Of a DNA stretch of 64,000 nt, positions 1 through 8,126 are shown in pieces. The stretch covers positions 1 through 64,000 of the forward strand of contig NZ_JAFCKS010000015.1 of NCBI RefSeq assembly GCF_018129995.1, given 5' to 3'. The DNA is from Bradyrhizobium sp. SZCCT0153. Its GTDB lineage: Bacteria; Pseudomonadota; Alphaproteobacteria; Rhizobiales; Xanthobacteraceae. Position 1 is the first letter of the stretch. Each line of letters opens with the position of its first letter. The translations under genes were made by a program, and so were the position numbers. Under the pieces are notes generated by a model. It was not told the origin of the DNA. It saw nothing but the letters and a program-made list of their open reading frames with translations, and made no database searches.

Positions 1-2
1 CC

Positions 3-71
3 GACGCTGCCGCGTCCACCGCAAGCCCGGCTCGCGAACATGACGACCACAAGATCGCCCCTCAAGGATGA
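3..71 (+). CDS. possible C-terminal end of a gene cut by the window edge
   Basis: The third forward frame is open from the window edge to a TGA at 69-71 and would encode an Ala-rich hydrophilic tail ending in HKIAPQG. This is only about 22 codons, so it could be chance. No family can be assigned. Bases 72-255 hold no convincing gene: the open forward frames there are Arg-rich and look like shadows of high-GC DNA. Confidence 0.2.
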   Translation, partial: DAAASTASPAREHDDHKIAPQG

Positions 72-255
72 GCCGGGATGGGCGACACATACGTCAAAAC
101 CGAATTTCGGTAAAGAAGAATATGTTAGCCCGGGTGGGTTGACGGCAGCACGCTTCAAAATAGTCAGGTGTTTTGCCCGACGGGCAATCCAAGGTCTCGT
201 TGGCCTATTGCGCTTCGCTCCGTCGCGGCTGCGCGAAAGCCGAACGCACCGGCGC

Positions 256-837
256 TCAAGCCGACATCGCACCCTTGCGCCCGAACGGATCGACCAGGCG
301 AACGATCTCGCAAACGGCGACGAGGCCGGCAAGCCAAACGCCGCTGGTTAGTCCGATCCGCGTCACGATGGCGGCGGTGAAGGCGCCCTCTCCGCCCAGG
401 GCCGGCGTCGCGGCGAGCAGCACAAGCTCATACGCTGCATAGGCCGCAACGAGCGTGATCGCCAGCATCAGCGGCGTACGTCCCTGCGGCAGCATGCGGA
501 GGACGGCCGACGCCACGGTTGTCGCAAGCAGCGCTGCGGCACCGATGACAAAGCCCCACGCGACCGTGCTGGCGTCGATGGGATAGTGCAGCACGCCGAA
601 ACCGATGGTCTGGTTGATCAGCCAGGCGCCGGTGACGACAAGCAGCGCCGGCCGCAACGGCAGTAGCGCAGCCGCGACGACGGCAAACGCCGCAAACGGC
701 GTCGCACAGGCAAGGGCAAGGCTCGCCAGCGCGCATGACACCGTCAGCAGCGCGAAGCAGAACATCGGTGCAAGGCGCGGCGCGACCGGGTGAAGACGGA
801 AACGGCCGGCGTGCGGCGGCAGGATGAAAGGTGCCAT
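256..837 (-). CDS. hypothetical multi-pass membrane protein, 193 aa
   Basis: The 193-residue product is almost entirely hydrophobic, with about five likely membrane segments (roughly residues 25-48, 52-75, 87-108, 118-140 and 158-180) and a short charged C-terminus. I do not recognise the family and see no catalytic motif. The start is the ATG at 837. The region upstream (838-917) shows no riboswitch I can identify. Long uninterrupted hydrophobic coding and a minus orientation shared with the genes to its right support a real gene. It may be a transporter-associated or integral envelope protein, but nothing in the sequence decides this. Confidence 0.6.
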   Translation of the reverse strand: MAPFILPPHAGRFRLHPVAPRLAPMFCFALLTVSCALASLALACATPFAAFAVVAAALLPLRPALLVVTGAWLINQTIGFGVLHYPIDASTVAWGFVIGAAALLATTVASAVLRMLPQGRTPLMLAITLVAAYAAYELVLLAATPALGGEGAFTAAIVTRIGLTSGVWLAGLVAVCEIVRLVDPFGRKGAMSA

Positions 838-917
838 GAATGATCTCTGAGCAATCTCTTGAGTAATCTCTTGGCTGTCATCCTACCACAGGTGTCGGAT
901 GAATTCCGCCAACAGCG

Positions 918-1139
918 TCACGCGGGCTCCCTCTCGGAGTGCGTCCTGATCGTCGCCCGCTCGCCGGCATCGACGAGTTGGCCGATGCCGGTCCTGCCCG
1001 TGAGCGCGCAGCGGATGATGTTTTCGGCGACCGACCGGCGGAAGCTGTGATCCTCGCCGGCAGGCCGATGGCGGCAGACCCGGTCCAGCGCCAGCTTCAT
1101 GTTGATCCGTGTACGGGTGTCGAAATGCTCGCTGATCAT
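918..1139 (-). CDS. small conserved hypothetical protein, 73 aa
   Basis: A short basic protein beginning MISEHFDTRTR and containing an EDHSFRRSVAENI stretch. Its composition resembles small hypothetical proteins common in Bradyrhizobium; this is recognition from memory, not a search result. The ATG at 1139 is preferred over the in-frame GTG at 1145 because a GAGG lies about eight bases before the ATG. No signal peptide or membrane segment is visible. The central part is probably helical and rich in Arg and Glu. Function unknown. A longer overlapping frame on the same strand (883-1200) is Pro/Arg-rich and looks like a shadow. Confidence 0.55.
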   Translation of the reverse strand: MISEHFDTRTRINMKLALDRVCRHRPAGEDHSFRRSVAENIIRCALTGRTGIGQLVDAGERATIRTHSEREPA

Positions 1140-1217
1140 TCGCACGGCCTCGATGCGTTGACGTCGAGGCGAAAACTCCTCGGGAACGGGCGGGTTCCAA
1201 ATCCGGATCGCGGCGGC

Positions 1218-1475
1218 CTATGTCCGCCCGCGCGGGCGCTGCGCCAGGGCCCAGGCCTTGGCGACGTCGCGCGGCAGGATGTCGAGGCGCCGGATCGGCG
1301 TCAGTTCACCGGAGGCGGAGACGATCGCGGTCTCTTCGCGGCGGCAACGCGGGCACACGAAGCGGACCTCATGCGGCGACGCCGACCAGCTTGAACGTTT
1401 CACATTGGCCGCCATCGGCCAGGCTTCGCATTGCGAGCATGACACCAGAAACCGGCCGGGATCGAGCATACCCAT
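1218..1475 (-). CDS. small zinc-ribbon-like hypothetical protein, 85 aa
   Basis: Two CxxC knuckles are visible: C13/C16 (VSCSQC) and C41/C44 (VCPRC), spaced 24 residues apart as in a zinc ribbon. The rest is basic and soluble, with no signal peptide, so a cytoplasmic metal-binding or nucleic-acid-binding role is plausible, but this is inference. It stands alone on the minus strand between other small genes. The start is taken as the ATG at 1475; the Met at 1469 is an alternative because no strong ribosome binding site distinguishes them. Confidence 0.6.
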   Translation of the reverse strand: MGMLDPGRFLVSCSQCEAWPMAANVKRSSWSASPHEVRFVCPRCRREETAIVSASGELTPIRRLDILPRDVAKAWALAQRPRGRT

Positions 1476-1573
1476 TCCAACGGACTCCGCGTCCTGCCAG
1501 CCACCTCAATGATCAATCCAAGTGAATCGTTCCGGTGCCAAGGCACCGTCGGCTGGCCGCGCCAGTGCGAGGC

Positions 1574-1786
1574 TCAGTGCGCGCCCTTGAGGGTGCAGGA
1601 GGTGGAACAGGTGACCGTGTTGCCGTGGTCGCACGCCTTGCAGGCGGCCACGCACTGGCTCATGTCGCGGGGATTGTAGGAGCTGTGGTTCCGCATCGCG
1701 CAGACCGGAGTCGAGCCGGTGATGTCCTGCTCCTGGTTGCAGGCTGCCGTCATGAGCCCGAACATGATGATCGCAAGGAGGCGCAT
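1574..1786 (-). CDS. Cys-rich small lipoprotein, 70 aa
   Basis: The N-terminus MRLLAIIMFGLMTAAC is a lipoprotein signal peptide with a lipobox ending at C16, so the mature protein should be lipid-anchored. The mature part carries six further cysteines (C29, C45, C49, C52, C60, C64), including a CxxxCxxC and a CxxxC, suggesting disulfides or metal binding in the periplasm. The ATG at 1786 is chosen because the lipobox only makes sense from there; the upstream ORF extension to 1816 would bury the signal. Function unknown. Confidence 0.65.
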   Translation of the reverse strand: MRLLAIIMFGLMTAACNQEQDITGSTPVCAMRNHSSYNPRDMSQCVAACKACDHGNTVTCSTSCTLKGAH

Positions 1787-1935
1787 GGGATCGCCCTGTG
1801 AGGCACGACAAAACAATGTTCACGCGGCGCGCTGCACCGCAACGAGCGCCGGCATGTACGCAGCGGAGAAACGCAAGCGTTCATCCCGCATCCGCATTGA
1901 GGATGCGCGCCAATCATTAAGAACGGATTGCGGTC

Positions 1936-2112
1936 TCAGGCCGCAGCCTTGGTCGCGATCGCCTGCCGCATGTCCACCGCGAGCTGGCGGTACTGCTCCG
2001 AAAGCTTCAGATAAAACTCGCGCTTGGTGCCGTCGGTAGCGAGCTTGGCGATCAGCTCGCATTCGGCGGTGAGCGTCTCGAACCGTTCCAGCCTGTTCTC
2101 AAGTTCGGTCAT
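1936..2112 (-). CDS. small conserved helical protein, 58 aa
   Basis: The product starts MTELENRLERFETL and is a charged, strongly helical chain ending in an Ala-rich tail, without signal peptide or membrane segment. The ATG at 2112 gives a clean helical protein; the longer frame from 2199 adds a different-looking segment that overlaps the space before the cyclase gene. It resembles small uncharacterised proteins of rhizobia. Function unknown; a coiled-coil partner or small regulatory protein is conceivable. Confidence 0.5.
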   Translation of the reverse strand: MTELENRLERFETLTAECELIAKLATDGTKREFYLKLSEQYRQLAVDMRQAIATKAAA

Positions 2113-2217
2113 CGGCGTGTCCCCGTCTAACGCCTCAAGGACGTCAAACCTAAGCCCGGGAAATAGGTCACGGCGAACATCGTTATCGAGCAGAAGCAAT
2201 TTTTCCCGTGAAGCCTG

Positions 2218-3954
2218 CTATTTCTGCTCCAGCCGCCAGGCGCCGTCCCATCCCTGCTCCGGCGGACTTGCATCGAATTGCGCGATGCGGCCGAGCAGCG
2301 TTCGCGAGGGACCGTCGCCGGGGACGGCCTCGAGCGCCGCGTTGAAGGCGATGCGGGCGTCGTCAAAGCGCCGGGCACGATAGGCCGCAAGGCCTTCGGC
2401 ATAATGCGCACGGAGGCTGTCTTGCGCGGCCGTGAGCGCGCCTGCCCTGCCCATCACCTCGAAGATCGATTGGGCCGTGCTCTGGCCGGCAACGGCAAGA
2501 CGATCGACCTCGCGCAATTCGAAGCTCGATCCGATCGCATCCGCCGTCGCCTGCGAGATCAGGATGCGGGTCTCATAGGTCTTGTTGACCGCTTCCAGCC
2601 GCGAGGCGAGGTTCACGGCGTCACCCATCACGGTGTAGCTCATCATCAGTTCGGAGCCGATGCTCCCGGTCAGGACTTCGCCGGTGGCGATGCCGATCCG
2701 CAGGTCGCAGGGCACCGGCATAGCGCGGATGCCCAGCAGATCCGGCAATTGCTTCTGCAGCGCGGGCACCTGGTCGGCCATGTCGATGGCGGCAAGCCCG
2801 GCCAGAACGGCCGGCTCGTCCTCCTCGATGAAGGGTGGGCCCCAATAGGCCATGATGGCGTCGCCGATATATTTGTCGATGACACCGCGGTGACTCCGGA
2901 TCGGACCGGACATCACCGTAAAATAGTGGTTCATCACCTTGACGAGGCCGCGCGGGGTCATTCCCTCGCTCATGGAGGTGAAGCCGCTCATGTCGCAGAA
3001 CATGATGGTCATGACCCGGCGCTGGCCGTCGATGGCGACCTCCGGCCGGTCGATCAGGCCCTGAACCACCTTGGGATCGATGTAGCGGCCGAAGGTCTCG
3101 CGGATGCGCTCGTTCTGGCGCAACTGCTCGACCATGCGGTTGAAGGCGGCAGCGAGCTCACCGATCTCGTCCTGGGTCGAGACGCTGATGGTCTTGTCGA
3201 AACGGCCTGCCTCGACTTCGCGGGTGCCGGCGAGCAAGAGGCGCACCGGCCGCGTGATACCGCTGGAGACGAGGAGCGCGAAAGCAAATCCGACGACCGC
3301 TGCGAGGACGGTCACGATGCCCGAAACGATGATTGCCTGGCGCTGATGGCGGATCACGCGCGAGGTGCTCACGAACACCTGGGAGAGCATGTCGGCGCGG
3401 ATCGCGTCGATCCGCTGGGTGAAGAGATCGCGCAGCGCGTCCACATGAACAAGCACATCGCGCGCGGCCGCAAAGTCCCTGGCATCGAGCAGCCTGAGCA
3501 GCTTGGCGTCCTCCTCGCCGAGTTCGCTGCGGAGCTCATTGACGGCATTCTCGATGCGCGTCTCGATCCGGGCGAGTGCGGCATTGTCCGACGGCGTGCT
3601 CTCATCGTCGATGATCGCGTTGATCAGCTTTCGCGCGGCTTCGGCCTCCTGCTCGACCTGGGAGTCCGTGTCCCGGAAGAACTTCAGCCGCGCGGCAAAG
3701 CCCGCCTCGTCCGGCGGCGTCTGCATTTTTGCGATCACCATGCGCCGCATCGCCAGCGCCCGCTCCAGCGAACGCACATTGGACCGCGCCAGATGGCCGT
3801 AAGCCGGAATATACCGTGCGGTCAGCTCATCGAGGAGTTGGCCGACGCGGCTCGACATCACCATCGACAGGATCGCGGTGACGACCATCAGGACGATCAG
3901 TCCGAGCGCGATCCCGACGATTTTGCGCCGGATCGATTGGTTGAAAATCGGCAT
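2218..3954 (-). CDS. membrane-bound class III adenylate/guanylate cyclase with HAMP domain
   Basis: From the ATG at 3954 (MPIFNQSIRRK) the protein has 578 residues: a membrane helix near residues 10-32, a periplasmic helical sensor region, a second membrane helix near 210-235, a HAMP linker to about 285, a class III cyclase domain from about 310 to 490 and a short C-terminal tail. Both metal-binding aspartates are present (FCDMSGF and YIGDAIMAYWG), and the KYIGDA stretch fits an ATP-using enzyme. It should make cAMP in response to an envelope signal. The upstream extension to 4062 is rejected because it would place a Pro-rich stretch before the first membrane helix. Confidence 0.88.
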   Translation of the reverse strand: MPIFNQSIRRKIVGIALGLIVLMVVTAILSMVMSSRVGQLLDELTARYIPAYGHLARSNVRSLERALAMRRMVIAKMQTPPDEAGFAARLKFFRDTDSQVEQEAEAARKLINAIIDDESTPSDNAALARIETRIENAVNELRSELGEEDAKLLRLLDARDFAAARDVLVHVDALRDLFTQRIDAIRADMLSQVFVSTSRVIRHQRQAIIVSGIVTVLAAVVGFAFALLVSSGITRPVRLLLAGTREVEAGRFDKTISVSTQDEIGELAAAFNRMVEQLRQNERIRETFGRYIDPKVVQGLIDRPEVAIDGQRRVMTIMFCDMSGFTSMSEGMTPRGLVKVMNHYFTVMSGPIRSHRGVIDKYIGDAIMAYWGPPFIEEDEPAVLAGLAAIDMADQVPALQKQLPDLLGIRAMPVPCDLRIGIATGEVLTGSIGSELMMSYTVMGDAVNLASRLEAVNKTYETRILISQATADAIGSSFELREVDRLAVAGQSTAQSIFEVMGRAGALTAAQDSLRAHYAEGLAAYRARRFDDARIAFNAALEAVPGDGPSRTLLGRIAQFDASPPEQGWDGAWRLEQK

Positions 3955-4279
3955 GGGCGCGGGGCAAAGGGCTGGGAGGACGGCGATGGAACCCAATACA
4001 CCGTATTTGGCCCAGGGAACACGCACAATCGGCCCCTCTGTGGAGCCAAGAGCCGCCCGCAACCGTCGCGCGAGCCCTATCAGTTAACAAAGCTTAACGG
4101 ATCCGCTCTATCCCCCGTTGCACAGGTTCCCGCGTTCCATCCGCATTTTGCCGCATTGTTGCGGGAGCGTGAGGAATGCGAAACGATGTCGTGTCATCGT
4201 TTTTGGCGACGTTTTGATTCTCCAGCGGAATGTCGTCGCGGACTTTGGTTTGTACTGGTTTCGCAGGGGGGACCACGGA
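3955..4279. other. divergent intergenic region between cyclase and lytic transglycosylase
   Basis: These 325 bases separate two divergent genes and should hold both promoters. I see no convincing coding frame or long inverted repeat. The stretch 4080-4120 is relatively AT-rich and is the likeliest promoter area; AGGGGGGACC shortly before 4280 is the ribosome binding site of the transglycosylase gene. Confidence 0.4.
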
Positions 4280-6463
4280 ATGAACCAGTGCCTACGCTCG
4301 CTCGCGTGTGTCGTTGCCGTGGCCGCGATGGCCCTCCTTCCCACCCAGTTGGCGGCGAAGAACAGTCACAAATCGTCCGCGTCGAAGAAGACGCATGAGG
4401 CGAGGGCCGGCAAGCAGCGCCATGCTGCGGCCGGCAAACACAACAAGCATGCCGAGGCCCGGCGCAAGTCGAAGAAGACCCACGACGAGCCCTCGGACAA
4501 GCCGGCGCCGCCGCCGCTGACCGGCGATCTCGCCGCGCTGAAGGACGCCATCGACCTCGCGCGCAGGGGCAAGACCGACGATGCGACCGCCGCGCGCGAC
4601 CGCATTGCCGATCCCGCCGGGCAGAAGGTCGCCGACTGGTTCATGCTGCGCCACTCCGAGAGCACGGCGAACTTCAAGCGCTACGCCGCCTTCCTCGCCG
4701 CCAATCCGGACTGGCCGAGCAGCGCCCTGCTCCGCCGCCGCGCCGAGGCGCGGCTGTGGCAGGAGAAGACCGACGCCGCCACCGTGCACAAATTCACCAT
4801 GGACCGCCCGACCAGCGCCAAGGGCAAGTTCGCGCTCGCCCGCGTGCTGCTCGCCGAGGGCGACGCCGACAGGGCCGCGCGTCTCGTCCGCGAGGCCTGG
4901 CGCACGGACGAATTGTCGGAGCGTGGCGAAGTAGATTCCTACGAGGCCTTCCGCGATCTGCTGACCGCGGACGATCATCGCGCCCGCATGGACAAGCGGC
5001 TCGGCGCCAAGGACTATGCCGGCGCAAGGCGCGCGGCAAAACGGCTCGGCGAGGATGCGCTCGCGATCGTCAAGGCCTGCGCCGCCGTCACCGGCAAGGC
5101 CGACAAGGCCAAGGACTATCTCGAGGACGTCTCTGCCGAGGCGCGCCGCGATCTCGGCTATGTGCTGTGCCGTGCGCAATGGCATCTCCAGAAGGACCGT
5201 ATCGACGACGCGGCCGAGGTGATTTTGGCCGCCGCGCCCGACACCATGGCGGCACAGGACACCGATGCCTGGTGGCGCGAGCGTCGTCTGCTGGCGCGAA
5301 AGCTGCTCGACCAGGGCAAGTTCAAGACCGCTTACGACGTGGTGCGCGCGGCGGCGGTGCCGGCGATGGAGGTCTACCGGGTCGACTATCACTTCATGTG
5401 CGGCTGGATCGCACTGCGCTATCTCGACGATCCCAGGACGGCGATGATGCACTTCGCCGCGATCGACGAGGGCTCGGCCAATCCGCTTGCACTCTCGCGC
5501 GCCAATTACTGGCGCGGTCGTGCGGCAGAAGCGATGGGCGCATCGACCGACGCGCGCCAGAGCTATCAGGCGGCGGCGCGCTATCCGACGGCCTATTACG
5601 GCCAGCTCGCCCGCGCGAGGCTCGGCCTCGACCGCATCGAGCTGCGCCCGCCCTCACCCGTGCTGGCCGCAGTCGACTCGCCTCCCGCCGACGATCGCGT
5701 GCGCGCCGCCGACATGCTCTACGGGATCGGCGAGCGCGACACGGTGTTCTACTACGCCGAGGATTTCGCCAAGGAGAGCACCGACGTCGCAGCCCTCGAG
5801 GCGCTCGGCGAGCTCGCCGGCCGTCGCAATGATGCGCGCGTCATGCTGGAGGTCGGCAAATCGGCACTGGCGCGCGGGCTGGCGCTCGACCATTACGCCT
5901 TCCCGACGATCGGCATCCCCGAGCACAAGCAGGTGGCGCCCGCGATCGAGACCAGCGTGATCTATTCGGTGGCGCGCACCGAAAGCTCGTTCGACCAGCG
6001 CGACAAGTCGGCCGCCAACGCGGTCGGACTGATGCAGGTCACACCGGAAGCGGGCCGCGACACCGCCAAACGTTTCGGCCTGACTTACGACTGGGACAAG
6101 ATGGTCTCCGATCCCGTCTACAACACGCAGATGGGCGCGGCCGAGCTCAGCGCGCTGCTGTCGGAATATCGCGGCAACCAGATCATGACCTTCGCCGGCT
6201 ACAATGCCGGCCGCGGCCGGGTGCGCGAATGGGTACAGGCGCGCGGCGATCCCAGGGATCCCAAGGTCGACCCGGTCGACTGGGTCGAGCGCATCCCACT
6301 GTCGGAGACGCGCAACTACGTCCAGCGCGTGATCGAGAACGTGCTGGTCTACCGCGCAAGATTCGAGGGCAGCGGCCTTGCCACGGCGAAATCCGAGCAG
6401 CGCGTCACGACGCAAGAAGTCAGCGCGGCACCAACGGCATCGACCGCAGCCCCCGCGCCCTAG
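4280..6463 (+). CDS. slt: soluble lytic murein transglycosylase (Slt70-type)
   Basis: The 727-residue product has a signal peptide (about residues 1-26), a long Lys/His/Ala-rich linker (about 28-75), an extended helical TPR-like superhelix, and a C-terminal SLT domain. The SLT domain shows the catalytic glutamate in ARTESSFDQ near residue 568, followed by NAVGLMQVTP and a GYNAGRGRV motif. It cleaves the MurNAc-GlcNAc bond of peptidoglycan in the periplasm, forming 1,6-anhydro ends. The ATG at 4280 is chosen for the signal peptide and a strong purine-rich ribosome binding site. The basic linker is unusually Lys-rich and might bind the wall or membrane. Confidence 0.93.
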   Translation: MNQCLRSLACVVAVAAMALLPTQLAAKNSHKSSASKKTHEARAGKQRHAAAGKHNKHAEARRKSKKTHDEPSDKPAPPPLTGDLAALKDAIDLARRGKTDDATAARDRIADPAGQKVADWFMLRHSESTANFKRYAAFLAANPDWPSSALLRRRAEARLWQEKTDAATVHKFTMDRPTSAKGKFALARVLLAEGDADRAARLVREAWRTDELSERGEVDSYEAFRDLLTADDHRARMDKRLGAKDYAGARRAAKRLGEDALAIVKACAAVTGKADKAKDYLEDVSAEARRDLGYVLCRAQWHLQKDRIDDAAEVILAAAPDTMAAQDTDAWWRERRLLARKLLDQGKFKTAYDVVRAAAVPAMEVYRVDYHFMCGWIALRYLDDPRTAMMHFAAIDEGSANPLALSRANYWRGRAAEAMGASTDARQSYQAAARYPTAYYGQLARARLGLDRIELRPPSPVLAAVDSPPADDRVRAADMLYGIGERDTVFYYAEDFAKESTDVAALEALGELAGRRNDARVMLEVGKSALARGLALDHYAFPTIGIPEHKQVAPAIETSVIYSVARTESSFDQRDKSAANAVGLMQVTPEAGRDTAKRFGLTYDWDKMVSDPVYNTQMGAAELSALLSEYRGNQIMTFAGYNAGRGRVREWVQARGDPRDPKVDPVDWVERIPLSETRNYVQRVIENVLVYRARFEGSGLATAKSEQRVTTQEVSAAPTASTAAPAP

Positions 6464-6547
6464 CCTCGCGACCGCCGGGGCTGGCCGCGGCGCGAAGCTT
6501 GGTGCAGTGGCTGCGGCCGACTTCCCTGCGCGGCCAGCATAGTTCGG

Positions 6548-6856
6548 CTAGCCGTCACCTCCTTCCGTTGTCGGAAGGCTGTGCGCGCGCAGATATGCAT
6601 CGGTCAGCGAGTGCGAGAGCGCGCCCATCTGCATCATCCAGCTCCAGCTCGAAATGGCCGCCAACATCGTGACCGCCTCGAACGAACTGCGGTAAGGCCA
6701 TAGCATTTCCATGGCCTTCTGCTGGTAGCAATCAGTGTCGCAGTACCGCCGCTGCGTGGACACATGCCGGACGTAACTCGCGCCCAATGGCCGGGCGCAC
6801 GCGCTGCAGGTGGCGCCGTGGCTGGGTCGTCCATGATTGACGAGCATGAATCTCAA
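6548..6856 (-). CDS. Cys-rich small zinc-finger-like protein A (TTG start)
   Basis: Read from a TTG at 6856 the protein begins LRFMLVNHGRP and carries C17, C20, C39 and C43 (CxxC-x18-CxxxC), a treble-clef-like metal site. After the cysteines comes a hydrophobic helix (MLAAISSWSWMM) and a polar tail. GGAGAGG lies eight bases before the TTG, whereas the ATG at 6847 would be too far away. The paralogue at 6914-7102 starts with the same RFxLVN and has cysteines at identical positions, which supports this start. Function unknown; likely metal-binding. Confidence 0.6.
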   Translation of the reverse strand: MRFMLVNHGRPSHGATCSACARPLGASYVRHVSTQRRYCDTDCYQQKAMEMLWPYRSSFEAVTMLAAISSWSWMMQMGALSHSLTDAYLRAHSLPTTEGGDG

Positions 6857-6913
6857 GATCGTGTCCTCTCCTGCCGGCAGGCGCGGCACCAATCGTCTCG
6901 ACCAATTGTCCGC

Positions 6914-7102
6914 TCAAGACGCCGCTCGCCTGGGCCTCCCGATCGACGACACCGCCTCATGATGAATCGCGTAGCACTCGTGGTCGCAGTAGGGCAGCAG
7001 CGTCCTGACGTCGCGCAAGTAGCTGCCGCTGATCTCCTCGCAGCACCATAGACAGGACGTCTTGCGGAAAGGGGTTCTGCCGTTCACCAGTATGAATCTC
7101 AC
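6914..7102 (-). CDS. Cys-rich small zinc-finger-like protein B (GTG start)
   Basis: A 62-residue protein starting at GTG 7102 (RFILVNGRTP after the initiator). Cysteines C17, C20, C39 and C43 match those of the neighbouring paralogue exactly; C21 is extra. GGGAGGT sits five bases before the GTG. The start codon overlaps the stop of the upstream secreted-protein gene by four bases (GTGA), so the two are probably translationally coupled. The longer frame upstream to 7315 is only the shadow of the secreted-protein gene. Function unknown; a cytoplasmic metal-binding or protein-binding module is the natural reading. Confidence 0.6.
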   Translation of the reverse strand: MRFILVNGRTPFRKTSCLWCCEEISGSYLRDVRTLLPYCDHECYAIHHEAVSSIGRPRRAAS

Positions 7103-7494
7103 GTGGCACCTCCCAGCGCGAAGCAGTAGACCGTGTCGACCAGAGAAGCGGACGGCGGCGGCGCGCAAAGATGGTTGCGGCCGTCGGGATTGTCTCTGTT
7201 TCGCTCGACCTTCTGGGGCGGAATGAGGATGTATTTCCCGTCTTCCCGGCGCCGCGCGAAGATCCTGCCATCGACGTACTGTATTTCGGTCGGGTAGCAA
7301 TCCGAGTCGTTGCAACAGCTGAGCACCGGATTGTCGGGCATATGCCAGCTCGAATAGAATTTCTCGTGCAGAAGCCGATCCTGGGGCGGATGATGACGAT
7401 GTGCATCCCCCTGTCCCAGCTCATCGGCCGCCACTCCCGTCATCACCGGAAGCGGCAGCGTGATCGCCAACAGGAGCTTGCAGGCACGGTTCAA
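7099..7494 (-). CDS. secreted Cys-containing hypothetical protein, 131 aa (TTG start)
   Basis: From the TTG at 7494 the protein starts LNRACKLLLAITLPLPV, a signal peptide ending near ADELG, followed by a His-rich segment (DAHRHHPPQDRLLHEKFY), a CCNDSDC cluster, and two later cysteines. AGGAGG lies five bases upstream of this TTG, and no ATG start would give an N-terminal signal. It should be periplasmic. The HxHH and Cys cluster may bind metal or form disulfides. It overlaps the next gene by four bases. I do not know a characterised family with this arrangement. Confidence 0.6.
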   Translation of the reverse strand: MNRACKLLLAITLPLPVMTGVAADELGQGDAHRHHPPQDRLLHEKFYSSWHMPDNPVLSCCNDSDCYPTEIQYVDGRIFARRREDGKYILIPPQKVERNRDNPDGRNHLCAPPPSASLVDTVYCFALGGAT

Positions 7495-7546
7495 CTCAGC
7501 CTCCTGATTCAGAACTGCCGAACGGGGCGGATTCGGCGGCCGATCC

Positions 7547-7735
7547 TCACGCCGCCTGAAATCGAAACAGCCATCGGTGGTCGCGCTCGCGGCGCGCCCT
7601 GAAGCGATCGAGACATTTCCTTGAGCAGAGCGGCGTTCGGCAGGAATAATATCGGATGAGGCCAAACTTCCCGCTACAGACAGCGCAGCCATTTTCGGCC
7701 GGACGGCGTCCGGAGTGTTCGGACTTGTCGCACAT
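7547..7735 (-). CDS. Cys-rich small zinc-finger-like protein C, 62 aa
   Basis: The protein begins MCDKSEHSGRRP and has C17, C20, C37 and C41 (CxxC-x16-CxxxC) with extra C2 and C32, followed by a basic Arg-rich helix (RFRARRERDHRW). Ribosome binding site GAGGAGAGG precedes the ATG at 7735. The Cys layout is related to, but two residues shorter than, the two paralogues downstream. It is first in a minus-strand run of four Cys-rich genes. A small zinc-finger protein able to bind nucleic acid is plausible; function unknown. Confidence 0.65.
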   Translation of the reverse strand: MCDKSEHSGRRPAENGCAVCSGKFGLIRYYSCRTPLCSRKCLDRFRARRERDHRWLFRFQAA

Positions 7736-7798
7736 GATCCTCTCCTCTTGGCCTCTTGTGGGTCCGGCTTCCCTGGTGCGCGGTCCCCACGTCGTCAA

Positions 7799-8126
7799 TG
7801 AATGCGGCCTCTCGGCAAGTCAGGGCGGCGGCGGACGCAGGGCCCCTGGGTGCAGCACACCGAGCTATTCGGCCGTTTGTGCTTCGCAATCGACTCCGCT
7901 CGATTGGTCGTGAGACTAGTCCGCATGCAACGCATCGCTCAATTGTACTGAGGTAAATGCACGGTATGACTAGGCATGCGCGAGCTATACGTAGGTTTGT
8001 CCCGTAGTCTTCCGGAACTGCACCGCCAGCGCAACGAGACGGCGCAGGACTCGCAAGCTGCACGGAGCCCGCGAACTTCGCGCCCAGGATCCTCCTTGCG
8101 GAACCAATTGCTCCTGTTGTTGCAAA
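7799..8126. other. intergenic region upstream of the PAS kinase
   Basis: About 330 bases without a supported gene, between the Cys-rich gene set (minus) and the PAS kinase (plus). The segment 7925-8010 is more AT-rich than its surroundings and contains ACTAGGCAT and ATACGTAGG elements about ten bases apart; it probably holds promoter and regulator sites. No open frame here looks coding. Confidence 0.35.

Noticed and set aside
40..351. Forward frame of 103 aa at the left edge
   Set aside because: Arg/Ser-rich, no ribosome binding site, overlaps the membrane protein on the opposite strand.
838..917. Cobalamin riboswitch before the membrane protein gene
   Set aside because: No B12-box-like sequence or extended conserved helices could be recognised.
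2278..4398. Long forward frame (706 aa) opposite the cyclase gene
   Set aside because: It is antisense to a well-supported cyclase, has His/Asp/Arg-rich low-complexity content and no domain; a high-GC shadow.
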